Positions 1 through 5,604 of a DNA stretch of 5,604 nucleotides are shown here, in pieces. Both the position numbers and the translations under genes were made by a program. Position 1 is the first letter of the stretch, and every line of letters starts with the position of its first letter. The stretch is from Limisphaerales bacterium (GTDB taxonomy: Bacteria; Verrucomicrobiota; Verrucomicrobiia; Limisphaerales; UBA11358), in contig PKZR01000303.1 in NCBI GenBank assembly GCA_003133815.1, forward strand, positions 1-5,604, in the 5' to 3' direction. Under the pieces are notes generated by a model that saw only the letters and a program-made list of their open reading frames with translations, searched no databases and was not told the DNA's origin.

Positions 1-26
1 ATTGGAGTCGGTGGTGTGCTGATGTA

Positions 27-1367
27 ATGACATGGTTGTTATTATTTGCTGTCTTCTGGGCAAGCATCGCCGCCGCCCAGCTCCCGTCGCCCGCAGAGGA
101 TACCAATCGTCCTGCCGGCATCACCCAGAATCCCACCCGGCCTAATTCATGGTCCGACGCCCAGGGCCGAAACTACGTTCGATCCGGCGTGGGAACATGG
201 ACTTCTTACGATGATGCCAAGGCAAGTCTCTATCCGCTGCCGGACCCGCTGGTGCTGAAGAACGGTCAGCCGGTCAAGGACGCCAAAACCTTGTGGAATC
301 AGCGCCGCCCGGAAATTTTGGAAGATTTCCGCGCCGAGATGTATGGGCGCATTCCTGAGAATACGCCAAAGGTGACGTGGGAAGTGACAGCCACCGACAC
401 CAATGCCGCCGGCGGAACCGCCATAAAAAAAATCGTCGTCGGCCATATAGATAATTCGCGGTATCCCGCCGCCAGTCCCGGCATCCATCTGACATTTTAT
501 ACGCCTTCCAATGCCAAGGAACCGGTGCCGATGATTGTGGTTGTTGTCGCAGGCCCGGGTGGTTACGGCGCACCGCGCGGAGGTGCTCCGGCGACGCAAT
601 CGGAGCCACCGCCAGGCAGCCCGTTGTATCAGCTTCTGGCCATTGGATGGGGCTACGGAACGATGGAAGTTGGCCCCATCCAGAATGATTACAGTGGCGG
701 GTTGACCTCCGGCATCATCGGGTTGGTGTCCGAAGGCAAGCCGAGAAAGCCAGATGACTGGGGCGTGCTAACGGCGTGGTCGTGGGGCTTGAGCCGCGCG
801 CTGGATTATTTTGAAACCGACAAATCCGTGGATGCCAAACAAATGGGTGTCGAAGGACATTCCCGATATGGCAAGACAGCGCTGCTGGCTGCCGCGTTGG
901 ATTCACGTTGGGCGATTGTGTTTGCCAGTTGCTCCGGCGAAGGCGGTGCCAAACCGTCACGGCGCAATTTTGGCGAGACTGTGGACAACGTCGCGAACTC
1001 ACATTGGTTCGCGCCCAGCTTCCACAAATACGCCGGCCATTGGAACGACCTGCCCGTGGACTCGGATGAATTGATTGCTCTCGTCGCGCCCCGGCCAATC
1101 TTTCTGAACGGCGGCACCGGCGATCAATGGGCCGATCCGCATGGCGCGTTTCTCGCCGCCGTTGCCGCCGGACCGGTGTATCAACTTCTCGGAAAAAAAG
1201 ATTTAGGCTCCACGGAAATGCCCGCGCCCGACACGGCATTGACCTCGGGCGAAATTGCTTTTCGTTATCATGCCGGCGGCCACACGGATGTTCCCGACTG
1301 GCCAACCTTTCTGCAATTCGCACAGCGATACCTCCGGACGCCGGGCGGTCCTTCAACCCTTCATTGA
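27..1367 (+). CDS. Secreted CE15-like (glucuronoyl esterase-type) alpha/beta-hydrolase
   Basis: Predicted exported serine esterase of 446 residues. Residues 1-18 (MTWLLLFAVFWASIAAAQ) look like a type I signal peptide with cleavage after the Ala run, although the n-region has no positive charge; there is no lipobox. The segment PLPDPLVLKNGQPV (about 70-83) followed by WNQRRPEILEDF and YGRIP is typical of the N-terminal part of bacterial CE15-type proteins. The nucleophile elbow is GHSRYGK with Ser279; SGEGGAK (303-309) and SRRNFGE (311-317) follow, then LIALVAPRP (349-357), GDQWADP (365-371) and GGH with His419. The Glu of fungal glucuronoyl esterases, about 23 residues after Ser, is Cys302 here, so Asp366 is the likely acid. 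CE15 enzymes hydrolyse esters between glucuronoxylan and lignin alcohols; the substrate here is inferred only, and many relatives are labelled acetylxylan esterase. The frame is open to the window start, so an upstream start is possible; ATG27 is chosen because the signal peptide begins there. ATG27 shares its A with a TAA in another frame (25-27), and no close ribosome site is seen. Confidence 0.88.
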   Translation: MTWLLLFAVFWASIAAAQLPSPAEDTNRPAGITQNPTRPNSWSDAQGRNYVRSGVGTWTSYDDAKASLYPLPDPLVLKNGQPVKDAKTLWNQRRPEILEDFRAEMYGRIPENTPKVTWEVTATDTNAAGGTAIKKIVVGHIDNSRYPAASPGIHLTFYTPSNAKEPVPMIVVVVAGPGGYGAPRGGAPATQSEPPPGSPLYQLLAIGWGYGTMEVGPIQNDYSGGLTSGIIGLVSEGKPRKPDDWGVLTAWSWGLSRALDYFETDKSVDAKQMGVEGHSRYGKTALLAAALDSRWAIVFASCSGEGGAKPSRRNFGETVDNVANSHWFAPSFHKYAGHWNDLPVDSDELIALVAPRPIFLNGGTGDQWADPHGAFLAAVAAGPVYQLLGKKDLGSTEMPAPDTALTSGEIAFRYHAGGHTDVPDWPTFLQFAQRYLRTPGGPSTLH

Positions 1368-1370
1368 TTC

Positions 1371-1405
1371 GCCGCGATACAAATGATTAGACTAAATCGC
1401 GTGGC
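1371..1405 (+). other. Imperfect stem-loop between esterase and hydrolase remnant
   Basis: GCC plus GCGAT (1371-1378) can pair with ATCGC plus GGC (1396-1400 and 1403-1405), giving 8 base pairs with a two-base bulge on the 3' side and a 17-base loop. It starts 3 bases after the esterase stop codon, which is where a terminator or 3'-end stabilising hairpin would lie. No T-run follows, so a standard intrinsic terminator is not supported. It could be chance pairing. Confidence 0.3.
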
Positions 1406-1421
1406 AAGTCATAAATGACAC

Positions 1422-1715
1422 ATGAAACTTGATCCGAAAAAGACGGCATTGCTGACGCTCGATTGCCAAATGGGGATTTTTGGACTTATCACAGGAGCGG
1501 AGGTGGTCATACCTGCCGCAGTCAGGGCCGTGGAATTTGCCCGGAAGAATTCATTTCTGATCATCCATTTGGGGCTTGGATTTTCGGAAGGCTATCCGGA
1601 GATTCCAGATGTGGGCTCCTCATTTAAACGGGTGAAGGATAACAATCTTTTTGTGGAAGGACTACAAGCCGGTCACGAAGTGATTGGAAGGTCAGTTGTG
1701 CATATCCGCAACTAA
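1422..1715 (+). pseudogene. Truncated isochorismatase-like cysteine hydrolase (N-terminal half)
   Basis: A 97-codon reading frame matching the start of the isochorismatase-like hydrolase fold. KKTALLTLDCQMGIFG (6-21) is the first beta strand with the catalytic Asp14. A helix, AVRAVEFARK (33-42), a second strand, FLIIHLGLGF (45-54), and the stretch YPEIPDVGSSF (58-68) follow as in this family. Full members run to about 180-200 residues and need a lysine and a nucleophilic cysteine further on. Here the frame ends at VVHIRN, about where relatives carry the catalytic lysine within a Lys-x-Arg stretch, and neither lysine nor cysteine is present. The other forward frames downstream show no recognisable C-terminal half, so this is not a single frameshift inside the window; a deletion or replacement of the 3' half is more likely. 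Family members act on small amides or vinyl ethers, but this product should be inactive. No clear ribosome site precedes ATG1422, 54 bases after the esterase stop. A short functional derivative cannot be excluded. Confidence 0.7.
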
Positions 1716-2118
1716 GCGCAACTTTTGTCCACATGAAGGATAGTTTAGTTCAGATGCCTTAGTGGCATGGTCTCGAAATTTGATTCCACTTTTCGGTTTC
1801 AGCTTTCAGGATATGGAATCCAATCAAAATTCAGGACAGCCATTCCAGTTTTGAGACAGAATCGAGCAGTCTGACCTTTCAGAATTCAAGGTTTTCAAGG
1901 AAAAATAATTTGGCACCAATTCTGCTGAAATTTTTGTGCAGCTTCGGATTTCTTTTAATGGTGATGAAAAAGAAACTGCTCGGACATCATGCCGAATACT
2001 TTTCGCGATTCAAAGCGAAGGAAAGTCCGCCGTCTTCCGCAAATTTCTGGCTCAATTTTGAATTCAATGCAGTTTCAATCGTTTTTAACAAGGCAGGTTA
2101 TGGGGAACAAGATTTATC
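1716..2118. other. AT-richer intergenic region of about 400 bases
   Basis: No recognised gene lies between the hydrolase remnant and the hybrid kinase. The sequence is visibly richer in A and T than the flanking genes and carries several short repeats: TTCAGGA twice (about 1806 and 1831), TTCAAGG at 1885-1891 and 1894-1900, a 5-bp hairpin ATGCC/GGCAT (1754-1768), and the alternative stems listed separately. A 70-codon TTG-start frame fills 1910-2122 and is listed as doubtful. I find no tRNA, rRNA, known riboswitch or convincing -35/-10 pair. The kinase promoter presumably lies here if it is not transcribed from upstream. Confidence 0.6.
1776..1847 (+). repeat. Overlapping short inverted repeats (alternative hairpins)
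   Basis: GATTCCA (1782-1788) is the reverse complement of TGGAATC (1814-1820). The same right-hand arm, TGGAAT (1814-1819), can pair with ATTCCA (1842-1847) instead, so the two hairpins exclude each other. A third option pairs TTTGATT (1779-1785) with AATCAAA (1822-1828), extendable through one mismatch to A1776 and T1831. The arms are only 6-7 bases in AT-rich DNA, so chance is a real explanation. There is no T-run and no open reading frame leader to suggest attenuation. Confidence 0.3.
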
Positions 2119-2122
2119 ATGA
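1910..2122 (+). CDS. Doubtful 70-residue ORF, TTG start, overlapping the kinase start
   Basis: I do not recognise this product. The frame starts with TTG at 1910, preceded by AAGGA at 1897-1901 with 8 bases of spacing, a better ribosome site than any of the larger genes here have. The N-terminus is hydrophobic (APILLKFLCSFGFLLMVM) followed by KKK, then a basic, unremarkable tail with no motif or recognisable domain. Its TGA (2120-2122) overlaps the ATG at 2119 in the ATGA arrangement typical of translational coupling. Against it: AT-rich composition unlike the neighbouring genes, a non-ATG start, no recognised family and position in a repeat-bearing spacer. It could be a small membrane-associated leader protein coupled to the kinase, or simply an open stretch. 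Confidence 0.22.
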   Translation: MAPILLKFLCSFGFLLMVMKKKLLGHHAEYFSRFKAKESPPSSANFWLNFEFNAVSIVFNKAGYGEQDLS

Positions 2123-4041
2123 ACATACCCGGGGAAAAAATGGCGGCGGTTCGAGTGTTGCATCTTGAAGATGATAAAAGCGACCGGATTCTGGTTGCGG
2201 AAATGATGCGCTTTGAAGGGCTGGTCTGCGAAATCAAGGCTGTTCAAACCAGGGAAGATTTTGAGAGGGCTCTGCATCAGGGTGGCATCGATCTCATCAT
2301 ATCCGATTACAGCATGCCGACATTTGACGGCTTGACCGGGCTTACCATTGCAAAAAGGGTGCTGCCGAAGGTGCCGTTCATATTCTTCTCGGGCACCATC
2401 GGCGAGGATCTGGCGGTGAACAGCCTTAAGAAGGGCGCTGCCGATTACGTGATCAAGCAGCGGCCACACCGGCTTGTGACTGCCATAAGACAGGCCTTGC
2501 GCAACGTGGAAGATCAGGCCTTGCTGCAACAAACGGAGCAAAAAAATCGCGAGCAGGCCGAGCTCTTGGACAAGGCCACGGATGCCATTCTCGTTTGTGA
2601 CCTGGACAATCGCATCATCTATTGGAATCAAAGCGCCGAACGGATTTATCGCTGGACTGCCGCCGAAGCGATTAATAAAAACATCATGGAAGTCATCTTC
2701 CTCGGCAAAGCGCCGTCGCAGCTTCAGGAAGTGATGATAAGTGTTCATGAGCGTGGAGAATGGATCGGCGAGCTGCATGAATCCACGAAAGACGGCAGGC
2801 CCATCATCGTTCAAAGCCGCGCCACACTGATCTGTGACGAGAACGGGCTGCCAAAATCACTTCTTTTCATCAACACGGACATCACGGAACGCAAACAGCT
2901 TGAGGAACAATTCTTCCGCTCGCAACGCCTCGAAAGCCTTGGCGCCCTGATCAGCGGCATTGCGCATGATCTGAACAACGCGCTTGCGCCCGTGCTTCTT
3001 GGCATTGACATGCTGCGCGCGTCGCCTGCCGAGAAGGAGAGCATCCTCAAAACAATGCAGTTCAGCGCCAAGCGGGGCGCGGACATGGTCAAACAGGTGC
3101 TTGCCTTCGCCCGCGGCGGCGACACGCGCAAGTCACTGATGCATGCCGAACCGCTCGTGAAGGAGATGGGCAGAATCATCACTGATACATTTCCCAAGAA
3201 CATCGACTGCCAGGTGAAGTTGAGCAGCCAGTTGTGGCCCGTGTTGGGCGTTCCCACGCAATTATACCAGGTGTTGATGAATCTTTGCGTCAATGCCCGT
3301 GATGCCATGCCAAATGGCGGCACGCTCACGCTGTCCACGGAGAACGTTTGCCTGGATGAAACCTCGACCATAAACCATCCGGACGCAAAACCGGGCAATT
3401 ATGTCTGTGTCACCGTCAAGGACACCGGCACCGGCATTTCCGCCGAACAGCTCGCCAAAATTTTCCAGCCATTTTTTACCACCAAGCCTCCTGGCCAGGG
3501 CACGGGGCTGGGATTGTCCACTTCATTGAACATCATCAAGAATCACGAAGGTTTTTTGACGGTGAACAGCGAAGTTGGACGCGGCACGGAATTTAAATTC
3601 TATCTGCCCGCAGTGATTGATATTTTCCCTCATTCGATGCCCATGGAACCGTTGCTGCCGAAAGGCAACGGAGAATGCATCCTTGTCGTGGACGACGAGG
3701 CGATAGTCCTGGTCATTGCGCGCACGGCCCTGGAAAACTACGGCTATCGCGTGTTGACCGCCGACAGCGGCCTTGATGCGATCAGTTGTCTGGCAGAGAA
3801 GCGTGATGCCGTGGATCTGGTCATCACCGACCTTTCCATGCCTCTGATGGGCGGCACCGCCACGGCCATCGCTTTGAGCAGGATCAATCCCAACCTCAAA
3901 ATCATTTTTGCCGGCGGTTCGGAAAAAGAGGCGGAAGATGCGAAGGAGCGGGTCAAGGCCAAGGCGTTCATTTCCAAACCGCTCACGGTGGAAAATCTCC
4001 TGACAACCCTGCACAAAGTCCTGTCAAAAAGGGAAAGCTGA
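2119..4041 (+). CDS. Soluble hybrid sensor histidine kinase (REC-PAS-HisKA-HATPase-REC)
   Basis: A 640-residue cytoplasmic phosphorelay protein without signal peptide or membrane segment. REC1 spans about 11-128: acidic pair Asp18/Asp19, phospho-acceptor Asp63 (ISDYSMP), Ser91 in FFSGT and Lys113. A short charged linker (131-150) leads into a PAS domain (about 150-258) with YWNQSAERIYRW and the closing DITERK motif. HisKA has the H-box GIAHDLNN with His283, plus Asp284 and Asn287 in the DxxN pattern linked to phosphatase activity. The ATPase domain shows the N-box NLCVNARDAM (388-397), G1 box DTGTGI (435-440), FFTTK (452-456) and the GTGLGLST lid motif (461-468). REC2 (about 519-636) has Asp525/Asp526, acceptor Asp571 (ITDLSMP) and Lys620, but Ala598 where Ser/Thr is usual. 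The expected flow is His283 to Asp571, with REC1 modulating or receiving signal; the PAS ligand is unknown. The start is ambiguous: ATG2119 overlaps an upstream stop, while ATG2140, just before REC1, has GGGGA at 2131-2135. No cognate regulator or DNA-binding output domain is present nearby. Confidence 0.95.
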   Translation: MNIPGEKMAAVRVLHLEDDKSDRILVAEMMRFEGLVCEIKAVQTREDFERALHQGGIDLIISDYSMPTFDGLTGLTIAKRVLPKVPFIFFSGTIGEDLAVNSLKKGAADYVIKQRPHRLVTAIRQALRNVEDQALLQQTEQKNREQAELLDKATDAILVCDLDNRIIYWNQSAERIYRWTAAEAINKNIMEVIFLGKAPSQLQEVMISVHERGEWIGELHESTKDGRPIIVQSRATLICDENGLPKSLLFINTDITERKQLEEQFFRSQRLESLGALISGIAHDLNNALAPVLLGIDMLRASPAEKESILKTMQFSAKRGADMVKQVLAFARGGDTRKSLMHAEPLVKEMGRIITDTFPKNIDCQVKLSSQLWPVLGVPTQLYQVLMNLCVNARDAMPNGGTLTLSTENVCLDETSTINHPDAKPGNYVCVTVKDTGTGISAEQLAKIFQPFFTTKPPGQGTGLGLSTSLNIIKNHEGFLTVNSEVGRGTEFKFYLPAVIDIFPHSMPMEPLLPKGNGECILVVDDEAIVLVIARTALENYGYRVLTADSGLDAISCLAEKRDAVDLVITDLSMPLMGGTATAIALSRINPNLKIIFAGGSEKEAEDAKERVKAKAFISKPLTVENLLTTLHKVLSKRES

Positions 4042-4048
4042 GCAGCCG

Positions 4049-4076
4049 GCAGGTGTGCTTTTCGGCCGCATCCTGC
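4049..4076 (+). terminator. Possible weak hairpin terminator after the hybrid kinase
   Basis: GCAGG (4049-4053) pairs with CCTGC (4072-4076), and the adjoining GTGC (4055-4058) pairs with GCAT (4068-4071) including one G-T pair, with T4054 bulged. The result is a 9-bp stem with a 9-base loop starting 7 bases after the kinase stop. The following bases, ATCTTTCAAA, contain no real U-tract, so termination here is only suggested by position. Confidence 0.28.
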
Positions 4077-4175
4077 ATCTTTCAAACTGTCGTTCGGTGG
4101 GGCGCAAGCTGATGCATCACCCAAATTTCCTTTTCTTCAATCGTTTTGCCGTTATCCTGCTGCGCTCGGTGGAGT

Positions 4176-4225
4176 CCGTTGAATCGTTAATTGGTTAAAT
4201 CGGTTTTTGATGTAACGATTCACGG
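4176..4225. repeat. Inverted repeat upstream of lepA
   Basis: TGAATCGTTA (4180-4189) is the exact reverse complement of TAACGATTCA (4213-4222), separated by 23 bases. Beyond a single unpaired T4179 the stem continues with CCG (4176-4178) against CGG (4223-4225), for 13 base pairs in all. It lies 22 bases before the lepA start, so it would fall in the promoter or the 5' untranslated region. It may be an operator, an RNA hairpin, or a copy of a dispersed intergenic repeat; the sequence alone does not decide. Confidence 0.6.
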
Positions 4226-4241
4226 TTCAACGATGTAACGA
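4209..4241 (+). repeat. Direct repeat GATGTAACGA x2 upstream of lepA
   Basis: GATGTAACGA occurs at 4209-4218 and again at 4232-4241, 23 bases start to start, or about two helical turns. The first copy overlaps the right arm of the inverted repeat at 4213-4222. The second copy ends 5 bases before ATG4247, in the place where a ribosome binding site would sit, and no Shine-Dalgarno-like purine run is present. Related AACGATT/GAATCGTT words recur through 4179-4241, so the whole block looks like a small repeat element rather than independent motifs. Confidence 0.6.
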
Positions 4242-4246
4242 CAACA

Positions 4247-5604
4247 ATGGATTCAGCACACATACGCAATTTCAGCATCATTGCCCACATTGATCACGGC
4301 AAGACCACGCTTTCAGACCGGCTGTTGCACCGCACCGGCACAATTGCCACGCGCGACATGTCCGACCAGTTGCTCGACGCGATGGATTTGGAGCGTGAAC
4401 GCGGCATCACCATCAAGGCGCATCCGGTCACGATGCTTTACACGGCCAAGAACGGCGAGACTTACGAGCTGAACCTGATTGACACGCCCGGTCACGTTGA
4501 TTTCGCCTACGAGGTGTCGCGCAGCTTGAGCGCGTGCGAGGGCGCGTTGCTGGTGATTGACGCGGCGCAGGGTGTCGAGGCGCAGACGGTGGCGAATTAT
4601 CATCTCGCGGCGAAGTTGAACCTCGAAATCATCCCCGTCATCAACAAGATTGACCTCGGCCACGCGGACGTGCCGCAGGCGAAACGGCAGTTGGAAGACG
4701 TGCTGGCGATCCCGGCGGAACTGGCCATCCCGTGCAGCGCGAAGGAAGGCATCGGCATCGAGGACATCCTTGAGGCGATTGTCGCGCGCATCCCGCCGCC
4801 GAAGCCGACGGGCGAGCCGAGTTTGCAGGCGCTGGGTTTTGATTCTTATTTCGACACTTACAAGGGCGTCGTCACGCACGTGCGCGTTTTCAACGGCGAA
4901 TTGAAGGCCGGCCAGATGGTGAAGCTGCTGCACTCCGGCAAAACTGTCGAGGTTAAGGAAGTCGGCAGCTTCAATCCGAAACCTTACATACGCGAGAAAC
5001 TCGAAGTCGGCGAGACCGGTTATTTCACGGCGAACATCAAGAGCGCGGCGGAGGTGAAGATGGGCGACACGATCACCGACGCGCGCAATCCGTCGCCGGT
5101 GTTGCCGGGCTTCAAGGAAATCCATCCGATGGTGTTCAGCGGCATTTATCCGATCAACACGGCGGACTACGAGGCGTTGAAATCCTCGATGGGAAAATTG
5201 AAGCTCAACGATTCCGCCTTTGTCTATTCCTCGGAAACTTCCGTCGCTCTCGGCTTCGGATTTCGTTGCGGCTTCCTCGGCCTGCTGCATCTGGAAATCG
5301 TGCAGGAACGTCTGCGCCGCGAATACGACATGGACATCATCGCGACGTATCCGAGCGTGGTCTATCATGTGACGCTCTCGGACGGCACGCGCAAGCAGGT
5401 GGACAACCCGGCCTTCATGCCCGACGTGACCTACATCGAGAAAATCGAGGAGCCGATGGTCAAGGCGTTCGTCATCTGCCCGAACGAAAACATCGGCGAC
5501 ATGATGGCGTTGATTTCCGAAAAGCGCGGCGCGGTTGACCACACCGAGACGCTCGACGCCAAGCGCGTGATGCTCACCAGCCTCATTCCGCTGAACGAAA
5601 TCCT
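4247..5604 (+). CDS. lepA: Elongation factor 4 (LepA), 3' end beyond the window
   Basis: Translation GTPase that binds the ribosome in place of EF-G and has been linked to back-translocation and to ribosome assembly or initiation. The 452 complete codons seen cover roughly three quarters of the usual 600 residues. The G domain has the P-loop AHIDHGKT (13-20), switch I RERGITIK (50-57, Thr55), G3 DTPGH (79-83) with catalytic His83, G4 NKID (133-136) and G5 CSAK (163-166). Domain II follows (LQALGFDSYFDTYKGVV onward), then domain III with ALGFGFRCGFLGLLHLEIVQERL, a hallmark of LepA, then part of domain V. The LepA-specific C-terminal domain lies outside. Start ATG4247 places MDSAHIRNFSIIAHID as in other LepA proteins; there is no clear Shine-Dalgarno site. 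Position 59 is His in KAHPV, where E. coli LepA has Gln in KAQSV, possibly a lineage signature. In many bacteria lepB (signal peptidase) follows lepA, but the window ends too early to tell. Confidence 0.98.
   Translation, partial: MDSAHIRNFSIIAHIDHGKTTLSDRLLHRTGTIATRDMSDQLLDAMDLERERGITIKAHPVTMLYTAKNGETYELNLIDTPGHVDFAYEVSRSLSACEGALLVIDAAQGVEAQTVANYHLAAKLNLEIIPVINKIDLGHADVPQAKRQLEDVLAIPAELAIPCSAKEGIGIEDILEAIVARIPPPKPTGEPSLQALGFDSYFDTYKGVVTHVRVFNGELKAGQMVKLLHSGKTVEVKEVGSFNPKPYIREKLEVGETGYFTANIKSAAEVKMGDTITDARNPSPVLPGFKEIHPMVFSGIYPINTADYEALKSSMGKLKLNDSAFVYSSETSVALGFGFRCGFLGLLHLEIVQERLRREYDMDIIATYPSVVYHVTLSDGTRKQVDNPAFMPDVTYIEKIEEPMVKAFVICPNENIGDMMALISEKRGAVDHTETLDAKRVMLTSLIPLNEI

Noticed and set aside
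715..1356. 213-codon open frame on the - strand opposite the esterase
   Set aside because: The Arg-rich, low-complexity translation lies antisense to the catalytic core of the esterase; treated as a shadow.
1754..1768. ATGCC/GGCAT hairpin as terminator of the hydrolase remnant
   Set aside because: The stem is only 5 base pairs and no T-run follows; too weak to call a terminator.
1716..1909. Missing C-terminal half of the isochorismatase-like gene in another frame
   Set aside because: I read the forward frames after the stop for a Lys-x-Arg stretch, a GxxT strand or a catalytic Cys context and found only short runs between stops with no resemblance.
2098..2814. 238-codon open frame on the - strand opposite the kinase
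   Set aside because: It lies almost wholly antisense to the REC1 and PAS coding sequence, which has unambiguous motifs; its translation shows no domain.
3523..4014. 163-codon open frame on the - strand opposite REC2
   Set aside because: Antisense to the clear receiver domain, with no motif of its own.
4179..4219. Sigma-70 promoter for lepA
   Set aside because: TTGAAT and TTGGTT can serve as -35 boxes, but the best spaced -10 candidate (AACGAT) is poor and lies within the repeat block, so I could not separate promoter from repeat.
4313..5542. 409-codon open frame on the - strand opposite lepA
   Set aside because: It is the antisense shadow of a highly conserved GTPase gene. The translation is rich in Arg, His, Val and Asp with no recognisable domain, as expected when a GC-biased gene is read backwards.
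1..5604. Defence, mobile or CRISPR-type system
   Set aside because: No transposase, integrase, toxin-antitoxin pair, nuclease or regular repeat-spacer array is visible; the recognised genes are a secreted esterase, a hydrolase remnant, a signalling kinase and lepA.

Overview
The window reads as ordinary chromosomal DNA from a Gram-negative environmental bacterium, most likely a verrucomicrobial soil or sediment lineage (Pedosphaera/Limisphaera-like). That placement is inference: it rests on the family resemblance of the secreted CE15-type esterase and of the LepA sequence, on moderately GC-rich coding DNA with AT-richer intergenic DNA, and on weak or absent Shine-Dalgarno sites. Acidobacteria or Planctomycetes cannot be excluded from sequence alone.

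Layout, all genes on the + strand. (1) 27-1367: secreted alpha/beta-hydrolase of the glucuronoyl-esterase-like (CE15) group, with nucleophile Ser279, His419 and an apparently relocated catalytic acid, Asp366. (2) 1422-1715: the N-terminal half of an isochorismatase-like cysteine hydrolase that stops at residue 97, before the lysine and cysteine of the catalytic triad; probably a gene remnant. (3) 1716-2118: about 400 bases of AT-richer sequence with small inverted repeats and one doubtful 70-codon TTG-start ORF whose stop overlaps the next start. (4) 2119-4041: a complete soluble hybrid sensor histidine kinase, REC-PAS-HisKA-HATPase-REC. (5) 4042-4246: spacer with a weak hairpin, then a 10-bp inverted repeat overlapping a 10-bp direct repeat just before the next gene. 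(6) 4247 to the window end: lepA (elongation factor 4), cut off by the window at about three quarters of its length.

The genes do not form an obvious pathway. The esterase would act on plant glucuronoxylan or lignin-carbohydrate esters outside the cytoplasm, the kinase is an orphan phosphorelay protein with no output domain or partner regulator in view, and lepA is a housekeeping translation GTPase. No mobile element, CRISPR array, RNA gene or defence cassette is visible. I do not see a convincing undescribed system. The points most worth checking are the catalytic-acid arrangement of the esterase, the truncated hydrolase with its unusual downstream spacer, the missing Ser/Thr in the second receiver domain, and the repeat structure in front of lepA.
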